A DNA stretch of 64,000 bases from PALSA-911 sp963839645 (GTDB lineage: Bacteria; Pseudomonadota; Alphaproteobacteria; Acetobacterales; Acetobacteraceae): positions 744,001 to 808,000 of the forward strand of contig CAWIVZ010000008.1 in NCBI GenBank assembly GCA_963839645.1, in the 5' to 3' direction. The notes under the pieces were generated by a model. That model worked only from the letters and a program-made list of their open reading frames with translations, was not told where the DNA came from and searched no databases. Shown here in pieces: positions 28,097 through 37,191 of the stretch. The position numbers were made by a program, and so were the translations under genes. Every line of letters begins with the position of its first letter. Position 1 is the first letter of the stretch.

Positions 28097-28731
28097 TCAG
28101 GCGCCGCGGAGTGTCGCCGGCACGAAGCGTTCCAGCGCAGCTTCGGCGCGCTTGCGGAATTTGCCGATACCTCCCACAGCGGCAAGCCGGCGGTCCAGGA
28201 AATCCAGCGTCTCGGCATCCGCCTCGCTGGTATCGCGCAGCCAGAACAACAGCGTGGAGACGTGTAGACCGAGGCCAGGATGGCGCGCTTGGTGTACCAG
28301 CTGAAATCGGCCGAGGTATCGCCGGCGGCATGCCAGATCGCGTCGACCGTGCGCGCCGTGCAGGCCGCCGCGGCGGCGGCCTGGCCGCGCAGCGCCAGCA
28401 CCGCGAGCGCACGGCGGACGGCTTCCTTGTGCGGGCCGTTCTGCTCCAGCCGCAGCGCGATCACGGCGCGAACCCGCCTGGGCAGGCGCATGTCGGTCAT
28501 GTCCATCGCGGCGGCCGCCAGTTCCATCCGGCGGTCCGTGAGGTCGCAGAAACAGGCGACCATGTCGGCGGCGCCGCCGGGGAACAGCAGCTCCGCGTCG
28601 TCGGCGGGCGCGCCGATGTCGGCGAGGCCCCGGCGCAGTGCGCGCTGGGTCCAGCCGTCGAAGGGCACATGCGCCAGCATGGCCGTAATGGCGGCGTCGC
28701 GCTCGGGCAGGCGTTCGGGGGGGCGCAGCAT
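28097..28731 (-). CDS. COQ9-family protein (frame broken)
   Basis: About 210 residues if two extra bases near 28257-28260 (a duplicated GA on the plus strand) are removed. The first part has LLFPGGAADMVACFCDL and DTSADFSWYTKRAILASVYTS. Past the break the family continues in the correct frame as LLFWLRDTSEADAETLDFLD and ends VPATLRGA. COQ9 proteins bind lipid and help ubiquinone biosynthesis. The minus-strand frame as it stands would give an unrelated tail running into the transglutaminase gene. The break is the only net +2 in the window. Confidence 0.85.
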
Positions 28732-28734
28732 CGC

Positions 28735-29310
28735 TTATTTTTCCTCGGTTTCGGCCTGTTGCTGGCGCATCGATTGCTCGCGGATTTGGGCCACGCGCAT
28801 CAGTTCCTCGTTGAAGCCGAACAGGGAGAAATCCTGCATGCGCATGGGATAGAGGATACCGTTCAAATGATCGAATTCATGTTGTACCACGCCGGCGTGA
28901 AAACCAGAGACGACGCGCTCGCTGAGCGCGCCATCGCAATCAACGCCGCGATAGCGGATCACCGGCGCGCGAGGCACGGCGGCCCGCAGGCCGGGGATGG
29001 ACAGGCAGCCTTCCCAGCGCAGAACGCGCTCCTCGCTCAGAAGTTCCACTTCGGGGTTGATCATCACGGTGTTCGGCATCGGCGTATCGCGCTCGTCGCC
29101 GCTGCTGCGGTCCGGCATGGCGCGGAACACGAACAGCCGCAGCGGCACATGCACCTGCGGCGCGGCGAGGCCCGCGCCGGACGCGTCCTCCATCGTCTCG
29201 AACATATCGGCCACCAGCCGGCGGATCTCCGGCGCGCCGGGATCGGCCACCGGCGCACATTGTTGCAGCAGCACGGGGTGGCCCATGCGGGCGATCTTCA
29301 AAATGGCCAT
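28735..29310 (-). CDS. def: Peptide deformylase
   Basis: A 191-residue deformylase, which removes formyl groups from nascent N-termini. All three motifs are present: GAGLAAPQ (45-52), EGCLS with Cys102, and HEFDH (144-148) for metal binding. ATG 29310 gives the usual MAILKIARMGHPVL start; a longer frame upstream is not conserved in style. It ends four bases before the COQ9-type gene, so def, COQ9 and the transglutaminase may be one unit. Confidence 0.96.
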   Translation of the reverse strand: MAILKIARMGHPVLLQQCAPVADPGAPEIRRLVADMFETMEDASGAGLAAPQVHVPLRLFVFRAMPDRSSGDERDTPMPNTVMINPEVELLSEERVLRWEGCLSIPGLRAAVPRAPVIRYRGVDCDGALSERVVSGFHAGVVQHEFDHLNGILYPMRMQDFSLFGFNEELMRVAQIREQSMRQQQAETEEK

Positions 29311-29461
29311 GAGGCACTCCGGTCGGTTGGCGATTAAATGTCGTTTGCGTGGCGCGACGGGCATGTTATACGCGTCGTCCCCGCACCGGTACCCGGTGGC
29401 GGGCATTTTTTCGCGTCACCAATGGTGGTGAGGCGTTTCGGCAAGAGGAGATGGCGGCCAA

Positions 29462-29665
29462 GTGCAGGTTCTCGTTCGCGACAACAATGTCGACCAGGCG
29501 CTGAAGGCGCTCAAGAAGAAGATGCAGCGGGAAGGTATTTTCCGCGAGATGAAGCTGCGCCGGCATTTTGAGAAGCCGTCCGAGCGTCGCGCCCGCGAGG
29601 CCGCAGAAGCGGTGCGCCGGGCCCGCAAGATGGAGCGCAAGCGCCTGGAGCGCGAAGGCTTCTAG
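29462..29665 (+). CDS. rpsU: 30S ribosomal protein S21
   Basis: A 67-residue basic S21 with VLVRDNNVDQALKALKKKM and FEKPSERRAREAAEA. The start is GTG 29462, with GAGGAG about 10 bases ahead; no in-frame ATG fits. It stands alone, divergent from def, and is followed by a hairpin. Confidence 0.97.
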   Translation: MQVLVRDNNVDQALKALKKKMQREGIFREMKLRRHFEKPSERRAREAAEAVRRARKMERKRLEREGF

Positions 29666-29679
29666 CTTCTTGGTCGACG

Positions 29680-29698
29680 CCCCCGGAGTGTTCCGGGG
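29680..29698 (+). terminator. Hairpin after rpsU
   Basis: CCCCCGGA-GTG-TTCCGGGGG forms a strong hairpin 15 bases after the rpsU stop. No T-run follows, so it may be a Rho-independent-like or RNA-stabilising element. Confidence 0.6.
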
Positions 29699-29775
29699 GG
29701 TCGGTGGCCATTCAAACAGTCTGAGTATGAGCGGCGTGGGGGCCCTACCCCATCGGCCGCTTTTTGCTTTTCAGA

Positions 29776-30393
29776 TCACTCGGGCGGTAGCGTGGCGGCA
29801 ATCAGGTCGGCGACCTGGCCGGATGTGGAGTCGCCTTGCGCCCGCAGAGCGGCGATCACGCCCTGCCGGTCCGCCGGGCTGCGGTTCTGGCTCATTTTCC
29901 ATTGCGCCTCGATTTTCGTCGGCAGGAGGGAAAAGCCTCGTGTGCCGGCGATCATCTTGTGCCGGTACACCTCCGGCAGCGCGTCGAGATCGAATCCGGC
30001 GGGATCGTGCTCGGCCAGGCTGCGCAGGTTGGCGTGGATCTCGGCCTCGTCCTCCAGCAGGCGAAGCGTGCCGTGCACGTGCACGGCGCAGTAGTCCCAG
30101 GTCGGCACGGCCGGCTGGGTGCGGTACCAGCCAGGCGCGATATAAGCGTGCGGGCCGGTGAACACCGCCATCGCCTGCCCCCCGGCCAGTTGCGCGCATT
30201 GCGGGTTGTCGGCCGCGAGATGCGCGGACAGGCGGAATCCCGCGTCGGTCTCGTGCACGGAAAACGGAATATGCGAGCCGGCGATCGCCGACGCGTCGCC
30301 GGCAACGGTCACCAGCAGACCGAACGGGTTGTCGCGGATCAGGCCGACGATCCGGGCGGTATCGGTTTCGGCGAAGGCGGGGCGCAGGTACAT
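29776..30393 (-). CDS. FMN-binding PaiB-family protein
   Basis: A 205-residue protein of the PaiB (FMN_bind_2) family, with a split-barrel flavin fold. Motifs MYLRPAFAETD, DNPFGLLVTV, SHIPF and PGWYRTQPAVPTWDY are typical. PaiB proteins bind FMN or haem and are often linked to a regulator. Here the gene is divergent from a MocR-type regulator with a 72-base gap holding a palindrome, a common pairing. Substrate is unknown. Confidence 0.9.
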   Translation of the reverse strand: MYLRPAFAETDTARIVGLIRDNPFGLLVTVAGDASAIAGSHIPFSVHETDAGFRLSAHLAADNPQCAQLAGGQAMAVFTGPHAYIAPGWYRTQPAVPTWDYCAVHVHGTLRLLEDEAEIHANLRSLAEHDPAGFDLDALPEVYRHKMIAGTRGFSLLPTKIEAQWKMSQNRSPADRQGVIAALRAQGDSTSGQVADLIAATLPPE

Positions 30394-30424
30394 CAGATGC
30401 CTCTTGTGTTCAGCTTTGCATGGG

Positions 30425-30450
30425 TTCTAGGCTAGAATTGGACCTAGGCC
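30425..30450. promoter_or_regulatory. Probable MocR operator
   Basis: TTCTAG-G-CTAGAA (30425-30437) is a perfect palindrome. It is followed by GGACCTAGGCC (30440-30450), another CTAG-centred dyad, giving repeated CTAG cores 13-14 bases apart. MocR regulators bind repeats in such divergent gaps. Confidence 0.55.
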
Positions 30451-30465
30451 AAAGACCGATTTCGC

Positions 30466-31956
30466 ATGTTTCGTTTAGACCAAAACCGCCAGTACACCGT
30501 CTACGACCGGCTGCGTCAGGGTATCCTGGCCGGCACCTTCGCGCGTGGCGCACGGTTGCCGGCCACGCGGGCGCTGGCCGAGGAACTGGGCGCGGCCCGA
30601 CAGACGGTGGTGCTGGCGTATGAGCGCCTGGCGGCGGAGGGGTATGTGCAGGCCCGGCAGGGCAGCGGCACCTACGTTGCGGCGGACCTGCCAGACACCG
30701 CGCCCGAACCGGCCGCCAAACCCGCTCCCCTGCCGCAGACCGCCACCGAGGCGCTGTCGGCACGCGGCGCGGCGATCGCGCGTGTGCCCTCCAGCGCGGC
30801 GGCGGAGGATGGGCTCCCGCCAGCCGCGCCCGCGGCCACGCTGCTGGCGGCCGGCGTGCCGGCGGCGGATCTGTTTCCCGCGGCTGCCTGGGCTCGCTGC
30901 TCGGCGCGGGCGCTGACGCGGTTGGACAAGGAACTGGCAAGCTACCCGCCGCCGCAGGGATTGCTGGCGTTGCGGACGGAAATCGCCCGCCATCTGGCGG
31001 CCACGCGGGGGCTGATCGCCGATCCCGGCTGCATCATCATCACTTCCGGCACGCAGCAGGCGCTGCATATGGCGGCGCAGTTGCTGCTCGATCCGGGCGC
31101 ATCCGCCTGGGTGGAAAACCCCGGCTACATTGCCGGGCGCGGCGCGCTGCTCGCCGCCGGGATCACTGCCGTGCCGGTGCCGTCCGATCGCGAGGGGCTG
31201 GATGTGGCGGCGGGGATGCGGCTGGCACCGAATGCCCGGATGGCCCTTGTGGCCCCTTCGCATGCGACACCTTTGGGCGGGGCGCTGCCGGTCGGCCGCC
31301 GCCTCGCGCTGCTGGAGTGGGCGGCGCGCCCGGGTTCGTCAGATGGGGCCAGAAATGGCGGCTCCTGGGTCCTGGAAGATGATTGCGACTCGGAATTCCG
31401 CTGGGAGGGCCATCCCCTGCCGCCGTTGGCGACCTTGGACCGGGCCGGACGGGTGATCTATTGCGGCACCTTCAGCAAGACCCTGGCCCCTGCCCTGCGG
31501 CTTGGCTTCATGGTCGTACCGGCGCCGCTGGTGCCCGCCTTCGTGCGGCTGCACGCGCTGATGGACCGCGGCACCGGCGCGCTGACCCAGGCGGTGCTGG
31601 CACAGTTCATGGCGGAAGGGCGGCTGGCCCCGCATATCCGGCGCATGCGCACCGAATACGCCCGCCGCCGTGCCGCGCTGCTGGACGCGATGACGCGCTT
31701 CGCACCGGCACTAAGCCCGGTGCCGGCGCCAGGCGGGCTGCATCTGGTCGCTATGCTGCCGGACGGCACGGACGAAGCCGCGATGTTGCGCGCCTGCCGC
31801 GCCCGCGGCTTGGCGGTGGCACCGCTGGCCGCCTACTACGCGGCGGCGCCCAAGGAGGCACTGGCCGGCCTGGTCATGGGCTTCGCCGGCCTGCCGGCGG
31901 CCATGGCGGCAGATGCGGCGCGGCGGCTGAATGCGGCGCTCAACAGCACGCTCTGA
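30466..31956 (+). CDS. MocR-family (GntR/aminotransferase) regulator
   Basis: A 496-residue regulator with an N-terminal GntR winged helix (about 1-75, PATRALAEELGAARQTVVLA) and a C-terminal fold-type I aminotransferase domain (about 115-490). The PLP Lys is in TFSKTLAPALR (Lys338). MocR proteins use PLP as ligand or cofactor and regulate an adjacent gene, here the divergent PaiB-family gene. A long Ala/Pro-rich linker joins the domains. Confidence 0.93.
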   Translation: MFRLDQNRQYTVYDRLRQGILAGTFARGARLPATRALAEELGAARQTVVLAYERLAAEGYVQARQGSGTYVAADLPDTAPEPAAKPAPLPQTATEALSARGAAIARVPSSAAAEDGLPPAAPAATLLAAGVPAADLFPAAAWARCSARALTRLDKELASYPPPQGLLALRTEIARHLAATRGLIADPGCIIITSGTQQALHMAAQLLLDPGASAWVENPGYIAGRGALLAAGITAVPVPSDREGLDVAAGMRLAPNARMALVAPSHATPLGGALPVGRRLALLEWAARPGSSDGARNGGSWVLEDDCDSEFRWEGHPLPPLATLDRAGRVIYCGTFSKTLAPALRLGFMVVPAPLVPAFVRLHALMDRGTGALTQAVLAQFMAEGRLAPHIRRMRTEYARRRAALLDAMTRFAPALSPVPAPGGLHLVAMLPDGTDEAAMLRACRARGLAVAPLAAYYAAAPKEALAGLVMGFAGLPAAMAADAARRLNAALNSTL

Positions 31957-32032
31957 CCAGGTGGCCTGGAACGGTCAGGCGGCCTCCCGTCCGGCCACGA
32001 CGCTGGCAGGCGGAAAGCTCAGCATCATCCGG

Positions 32033-32812
32033 CTACCCACCTGGGAGGTCGAACTCGACCGTCAGCGAGCCGCCATGCGCGGCCATCAGGGTGCGGGCCA
32101 GGGCAAGGCCAAGGCCGAAACCGCGGCTGGCCGGGTGCGCGGCGGGGCTTGGCGCCCTGTCCAGGCAGGCCGGCAGCCCCGCGCCTTCATCCTCGATAAC
32201 GACCGTCAGGCCATCCTCGTTCGGGAGGGTGCGAATATCGATCCAGTCCCGGTCGCGCGATAGCCGGGCGGCGTTGCCGAGCACCCTTGTGAGGATCTGC
32301 GTCAGCGCCCGCCGGTCCGCGTGCAGGCGGATCGCCGCCAGGTCCGGCGCGAGGCGCCATTGGCGCCGGCTCGGCCCGAGCGTCGCATCGATGGCGACGA
32401 TGGAGTCGCGCAGCATCGGCATCAGCGCCAGGGCCTCCGGCCGCAGCACGCGTGCGGCGGGCGATCCGACGGCGTGGTCCTGCAGTTCGTCGGCGAGGTT
32501 CAGCACGGCCATCGCGCCGCCGGCGATGGCGGCCGAGTGAACGGCGAGATCGCCGTCCGCGTCGGCGGGATGGACCTGGGTGAGGCGATCGGCATAGCCG
32601 AGCAGGGTCATCGCCGGGGTACGCAACTCGATCGCGGTGAGCCGGAGGGTGCGGATGGCGGCCTGCTCCGCCGCCAGCGCGCGGTCACGCGAGCGGATTG
32701 CGTTGTCCAGGGCCTTGGCCTGGCCGCGTAGGCGCCAAGCCAGGGCAAGGATCGTGGCAGCCGCCAACAGGGCCAGCGGGGGCATCAGAATGTCGGGGAC
32801 CGGAAAGCTCAT
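32033..32812 (-). CDS. Histidine kinase-like protein lacking the acceptor His
   Basis: A 259-residue protein. One N-terminal membrane helix (about 9-27) is followed by a coiled coil, a HisKA-like segment and an HATPase domain with N-box (VLGNAARLSR), EDEGAGLP and GFGLGLALAR. At the acceptor site the usual SHELRTP reads AIELRTP: His is replaced by Ile61. So it should bind ATP but not autophosphorylate at this site. No response regulator is adjacent. It may act as a regulator or partner of another kinase. Confidence 0.8.
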   Translation of the reverse strand: MSFPVPDILMPPLALLAAATILALAWRLRGQAKALDNAIRSRDRALAAEQAAIRTLRLTAIELRTPAMTLLGYADRLTQVHPADADGDLAVHSAAIAGGAMAVLNLADELQDHAVGSPAARVLRPEALALMPMLRDSIVAIDATLGPSRRQWRLAPDLAAIRLHADRRALTQILTRVLGNAARLSRDRDWIDIRTLPNEDGLTVVIEDEGAGLPACLDRAPSPAAHPASRGFGLGLALARTLMAAHGGSLTVEFDLPGG

Positions 32813-32909
32813 GGCCCGATCTAGCAGGGCTTTGAAAAAAACCGGTTAACGTGCCCATGCGGGCTCAAGCCCGCATATAACCCCAGCGCGAGCCTGTCCA
32901 GAAACAACA

Positions 32910-32931
32910 AAGGCCCGCCGAAGCGGGCCTT
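32910..32931 (-). terminator. Rho-independent terminator of rpmB
   Basis: A perfect stem AAGGCCCGC-loop-GCGGGCCTT (9 pairs, loop CGAA or its complement), followed on the minus strand by TTTGTTGTTT. It lies 28 bases after the rpmB stop. Confidence 0.85.
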
Positions 32932-32958
32932 GATGCGGAAAATAAACCGTCGCGCCGA

Positions 32959-33261
32959 TCAGGCCGCGGCGGCTTCCTTCTTCGCCTTCGCGCGCAGGAT
33001 GCGGCGCTTCACGGTCTGCGCCTCTTCCGGCAGATTGCGGTTCGGCGTGGATAGCAGGAACGCGTCGATTCCGCCGTTATGCTCCACCGTGCGCATCGCC
33101 CGCGTGGAAACGCGCATGCGGATCGGCTCGTTCAGGATGTCGGACAGCATGGACACTTCCTGCAGGTTGGGCAGGAAGCGCCGGCGGGTCTTGTTGTTGG
33201 CATGGCTGACGTTGTTGCCAGACAGAACACCCTTGCCCGTGATCTCGCAGCGGCGGGACAT
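32959..33261 (-). CDS. rpmB: 50S ribosomal protein L28
   Basis: A 100-residue L28 with MSRRCEITGKGVLSGNNVSH and NNKTRRRFLPNLQ near the N-terminus, and VSTRAMRTVEHNGGIDAFLL. The alphaproteobacterial length and Ala/Lys-rich tail are usual. ATG 33261 is the family start; the frame upstream is not. A terminator follows. Confidence 0.97.
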   Translation of the reverse strand: MSRRCEITGKGVLSGNNVSHANNKTRRRFLPNLQEVSMLSDILNEPIRMRVSTRAMRTVEHNGGIDAFLLSTPNRNLPEEAQTVKRRILRAKAKKEAAAA

Positions 33262-33362
33262 CGCAGATACCCTCAAAAAACGAAAGGCGCGCAAAGCCGG
33301 GCGCGCCGGTTGGTCGGAAGACCGGGGTTATGGCGAAAGGCCTCCACCCAGTCAAGTATCGG

Positions 33363-33626
33363 TCAGGCTTGCGGGGTATGTTCCGCCATGCGCCGCATGT
33401 CGCCGCCACGGACGGAGGCGATGGCATTGTTCAGGATCTGCACCACGCCCTCGTCGGTCATCGAACGCGACAGCAGGCCCAGCGCGCCGCCGAGCAGGGC
33501 CGAGGCGATGGCCAGCGAGCCGATATTCTGGCCCACCATGTATTCGATCGCCTTGTCCACGACAGCACCGGCATGGCTGAGATCGGCCGGCGGATCGCGG
33601 CTGGCGTCGGGTTTCGTGTCGCTCAT
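33363..33626 (-). CDS. Small hypothetical membrane-anchored protein
   Basis: An 87-residue protein: a hydrophilic N-terminal third (SDTKPDASRDPPADL), a helical AGAVVDKAIEYMVGQNIG, and a hydrophobic SLAIASALLGGALGLLSR that could be one membrane segment. No family is recognised. It lies between the Atm1-type exporter and rpmB on the same strand, 36 bases after the exporter stop. ATG 33626 is preferred to the upstream ATG. Confidence 0.6.
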   Translation of the reverse strand: MSDTKPDASRDPPADLSHAGAVVDKAIEYMVGQNIGSLAIASALLGGALGLLSRSMTDEGVVQILNNAIASVRGGDMRRMAEHTPQA

Positions 33627-33662
33627 CGGTCTGGTTCCTTGTTGTTGCGGCATGGGCCGCTC

Positions 33663-35573
33663 TTAATCGGCGGTTACGGGCTCGGCCGGCGACGGCAATG
33701 CCTGCCCGGGCAGTTCGTCCTGCTCGGCCTGCAAGGCCCACATGCGGGCGAAGACGCCGCCCTTGGCCAGCAATTCGGCATGGCTGCCACGCTCCGCCAC
33801 GCGGCCATCAGACAGCACAATGATCTCGTCCGCGTCCACCACGGTGGACAGGCGATGCGCGATCACCAGCGTGGTGCGATGGCGCGAGACGGCGCGGAGC
33901 GCGATCTGGATGTCCTGCTCGGTGCGGCTGTCCAGAGCGCTGGTGGCTTCGTCGAGCAGCAGGATGCGCGGGTCCTTCAGGATGGTGCGGGCGATCGCGA
34001 CGCGCTGCTTCTCCCCGCCCGACAGCTTCAGGCCGCGTTCGCCCACCCTTGTGTCGTAGCCGTCCGGCAGCTTCAGCACGAAATCATGCACCTGCGCGGC
34101 CCGCGCGGCGGCCTCGATCTCCGCCTGGGTGGCGCCGGGGCGGCCATAGGCGATGTTGTAGCGGATGGTGTCGTTGAACAGCACCGTGTCTTGCGGCACT
34201 ACGCCGATGGCGGCGCGCAGGCTCTCCTGGGTCACGTCGCGGATGTCCTGGCCATCGATCACCACGCGCCCGGCGGTCGTGTCGTAGAAGCGGAACAGCA
34301 GCCGGCTGATGGTGGATTTGCCGGCGCCGGTGGGCCCGACAATGGCCAGCTTGCCGCCGGCGGGAACGGTGAAATCGACGCCTTTCAGGATCTCCCGGTC
34401 CGGATTGTAGCCGAAATGCACGCCCTCGAACCGTACCTCCCCGGCCGGACCGTCGGCCAGATGCGCCGCCAGCGCGGTGGCCCCGGGCCGGTCGGAGATT
34501 TCCGGATCCACCCGCATCAGGCGGAACATCTGCTCCATGTCCACCAGGCCCTGCTTGATCTCGCGGTAGACGAACCCGAGCATGTTCAGCGGCTGGTAGA
34601 GCTGCATCAGATAGGTGTTCACCAGCACGAAGCGCCCGACGGTCATGGACCCGTCGCGCACGCCGTCCGCGGCCATCAGCATCACCACCGCCAGGCCGAG
34701 GGCGATGATCGCCGCCTGGCCGAGGTTGAGCATGTTCAGCGTGACCTGATTACGCACCGCCGCGCGCTCATAGCGGGCCAGAGACTCGTCGTAGCGGGCG
34801 GCCTCGTGCACCTCGTTGCCGAAATACTTCACCGTCTCGTAGTTCAACAGGCTGTCGAGCGCCTTGGTCTGGGCATCGCTGTCGCTCTCGTTCATCACCC
34901 TGCGGATGCGCACGCGACGATTGGTGAAATACAGCGTGAAGCCCAGGTACAGCGACACGGCCAGAAACGTGACCAGGGCGAAGCGCCAGTCGAACAGCAC
35001 CCACAGTATGGTGGTCACCATCAGCATTTCGATGATGGTGGGGATGACGTTGAAGACCGTCATGCGCAGCATCTGCTGAATGCCCGTCGTGCCGCGCTCG
35101 ATCGCGCGCGACAGCCCGCCGGTCTGGCGGTCCATGTGGAAGCGCAGCGACAGGCGATGCATGTGCTGGAAGGTTTCCAGCGCCACCCGGCGCGCCGCCT
35201 GCATCTGCACGGAGGCAAACACCGCGTCGCGCAGTTCCCCAAAGCCGGAGGCGGCGACGCGCAGCAGGCCGTAGGCGAGGATCAGGGCTGAGGGGATCAG
35301 CAGCAGGCTGCCGGCGGCGCCGGCGGTGGCGCCCATCTTCGGCGCCAGGGCATCCACCGCGCGGCTGTAGACGATCGGCACATAAACCGTGGCGATCTTG
35401 CTGAGGACCAGGAAGCTCATCGCCACGACGACACGGGTGCGCGCACGCAGATCACCGCGCGGCCAGAGATAGGGCAGCAGCGAGCCGATCGTCGCGAGAG
35501 TGGAGCGTTCCGGTGCCTGGACGCCCGCTGGCTTACCGGTGCCTTTACCAGCGTTGGGCGGCACGGCAGGCAT
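33663..35573 (-). CDS. Atm1-type ABC exporter
   Basis: A fused membrane/ATPase half-transporter of about 636 residues with six membrane helices, then Walker A GPTGAGKST, signature LSGGEKQR and Walker B ILLLDEATSALD. Sequence style (TKALDSLLNYETVKYFGNE, FYDTTAGRVVIDGQDIRDVT) matches the Atm1/ABCB7 group, which exports glutathione-linked sulfur or metal complexes and helps iron-sulfur metabolism and metal resistance. The start is unsure: ATG 35573 (MPAVPPN) is chosen, but in-frame ATGs up to 35660 exist. It is divergent from the Nudix gene. Confidence 0.92.
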   Translation of the reverse strand: MPAVPPNAGKGTGKPAGVQAPERSTLATIGSLLPYLWPRGDLRARTRVVVAMSFLVLSKIATVYVPIVYSRAVDALAPKMGATAGAAGSLLLIPSALILAYGLLRVAASGFGELRDAVFASVQMQAARRVALETFQHMHRLSLRFHMDRQTGGLSRAIERGTTGIQQMLRMTVFNVIPTIIEMLMVTTILWVLFDWRFALVTFLAVSLYLGFTLYFTNRRVRIRRVMNESDSDAQTKALDSLLNYETVKYFGNEVHEAARYDESLARYERAAVRNQVTLNMLNLGQAAIIALGLAVVMLMAADGVRDGSMTVGRFVLVNTYLMQLYQPLNMLGFVYREIKQGLVDMEQMFRLMRVDPEISDRPGATALAAHLADGPAGEVRFEGVHFGYNPDREILKGVDFTVPAGGKLAIVGPTGAGKSTISRLLFRFYDTTAGRVVIDGQDIRDVTQESLRAAIGVVPQDTVLFNDTIRYNIAYGRPGATQAEIEAAARAAQVHDFVLKLPDGYDTRVGERGLKLSGGEKQRVAIARTILKDPRILLLDEATSALDSRTEQDIQIALRAVSRHRTTLVIAHRLSTVVDADEIIVLSDGRVAERGSHAELLAKGGVFARMWALQAEQDELPGQALPSPAEPVTAD

Positions 35574-35645
35574 GATATGAGGGGTCCCGAGCGAGCGCAT
35601 GCAACGCATTTGGCATGTCATGGGGCCCATGGAAAGGTAACGTGA

Positions 35646-36527
35646 ATGCAAGGCAGTCAATCAGAGCCTGGATTCCTACGCCATATCGCCGCCTGCCACA
35701 CCGCTTCGCTACCGGGCGAACGGGTGGCGTTCCGCATCGTGGAGGACGCGGCCGTGCAGGATGCGCGCGACGTGCCGCCGGTGGGCTGGCTATCGCCGCC
35801 CATCGCGGCCGCGCTGGCGGAATTTCCGGAGATCGAGGCCGGGCCGGACGGCGTGACGCTGACCGCCCCCCCTGCCCTGCCGACGATCGCGCGGATCTTG
35901 TCGGAACGGGGCCTGCTGCGCTGGCGCGGCGAGGCGTTCGACGTGCGGGCCATGCCAGCCGGGAAGGTCCTGGCGCAGATCGACCGCGGCGCGCTGCCGG
36001 TGTTCGGCATCGCCGCCGAGGGCGTGCATGTGAACGGGCTGGTCGGCGATCCGCAGCGACCGGACAGGTTACGGCTGTGGGTTGCCCGGCGGGCGGCCGA
36101 CAAGTCGCTCGATCCCGGCAAGCTCGACCACATCGTCGCCGGCGGTATCCCCGCGGGGCTGGGGCCGGAGGAAACGCTGGTCAAGGAAGCGATGGAGGAA
36201 GCGGCGATCCCGGCCGAACTGGCGGCGCAGGCCCGCCGGGTGGCGGTGCTGTCCTACGCGATGGAACGGCCGGAAGGCCTGCGGCGCGACCGGCTCCACT
36301 GCTTCGACCTGTTCCTGCCGGAAGCGTTCACGCCGCATCCGACGGACGGCGAGGTGGCCGGCTTCGAATTGTGGCCGATCGGGCAGGTTCTGCAGGCGGT
36401 GCGAGACACCGATGCGTTGAAGTTCAACGTCAATCTGGTCCTGATCGACCTTTTCCTGCGCCTGGGCCTGATCTCCGGCACGTCTGGCGCCGAACTGCGG
36501 GCAGCCCTGCAGTCCGGACGCACCTGA
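35646..36527 (+). CDS. Nudix hydrolase with DUF4743 domain
   Basis: A 293-residue protein with an N-terminal DUF4743 domain (about 1-130) and a Nudix domain with a variant box GIPAGLGPEETLVKEAMEEA, in which the usual Arg is Lys. This resembles the yeast YJR142W/Tnr3-like group, which hydrolyses damaged thiamine diphosphates (oxo- and oxy-forms). The substrate is inferred from family only. Divergent from the Atm1-type gene with overlap of possible starts. Confidence 0.85.
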   Translation: MQGSQSEPGFLRHIAACHTASLPGERVAFRIVEDAAVQDARDVPPVGWLSPPIAAALAEFPEIEAGPDGVTLTAPPALPTIARILSERGLLRWRGEAFDVRAMPAGKVLAQIDRGALPVFGIAAEGVHVNGLVGDPQRPDRLRLWVARRAADKSLDPGKLDHIVAGGIPAGLGPEETLVKEAMEEAAIPAELAAQARRVAVLSYAMERPEGLRRDRLHCFDLFLPEAFTPHPTDGEVAGFELWPIGQVLQAVRDTDALKFNVNLVLIDLFLRLGLISGTSGAELRAALQSGRT

Positions 36528-36540
36528 CCGGGCCGGGGGT

Positions 36541-37191
36541 TCAGCCCTCGGGCGGGGCCGCGGCGATCGGGATTTCGCGGGCTTCCGGCTGGTCGCCGGT
36601 GCCGGGAGGCCGATGCTCGGGACGCGGCTCGACCCTGGCTTCGCCGCGATGCTCGCCACGCGGTTCGCCGCGCTGTTCATTGCGTTTCTGCTCGGGGCGC
36701 TGCTGGCCGCGATGCGGGACCTCCTCGCCGTCCTGTCCGCGTTGGCGGCCTTCCTGGCGTGTTTCGGCGCGTTCCTCGGAACCCGGATCCTCGCCCGGCT
36801 CGGCGCCGGATGAGTTGGCGTCGCCATAGCGGCGCTGGCCGCCATGCTGCGGGTTGCCCTGCTGCTGGCCGCCCTGCTGGGTTTGCTGAACCGCCTGGTT
36901 CATCGCGTTGATAATACGGAAATAATGCTCCGCATGCTGGAAATAGCTCTCCGCCATCACCCGGTCCCCGCCGCTGGTCGCGTCGCGGCCGAGTTGCAGG
37001 TATTTCTCGAACAGCTGCTGCGCGGTGCCGCGCACGCGGACATCGGGGCCGCTGCTGTCGAACACGTGGTTCCGGTTCAGCGGGATATTGCCGCCCTGTT
37101 GGCGAACCGGACCACCGCCGCCGCCACTACCGCCACTACCGCCCGGACCGCCCCGATGCTGGCGTCCGCGCATGCGTTTCATATTGTTCAT
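36541..37191 (-). CDS. DUF4167 protein
   Basis: A 216-residue protein of the DUF4167 family. The N-terminal core (NHVFDSSGPDVRVRGTAQQL to HAEHYFRIINAMN) is conserved in alphaproteobacteria; the rest is a disordered Gly/Arg/Glu/Gln-rich tail, suggesting RNA or nucleic-acid binding. In many alphaproteobacteria it follows prmC. Here a three-gene exporter separates them. Confidence 0.88.
   Translation of the reverse strand: MNNMKRMRGRQHRGGPGGSGGSGGGGGPVRQQGGNIPLNRNHVFDSSGPDVRVRGTAQQLFEKYLQLGRDATSGGDRVMAESYFQHAEHYFRIINAMNQAVQQTQQGGQQQGNPQHGGQRRYGDANSSGAEPGEDPGSEERAETRQEGRQRGQDGEEVPHRGQQRPEQKRNEQRGEPRGEHRGEARVEPRPEHRPPGTGDQPEAREIPIAAAPPEG

Noticed and set aside
33330..35291. 653-residue open frame antisense to the Atm1-type exporter
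   Set aside because: A codon-bias shadow rich in His, Gln and Gly with no domain.
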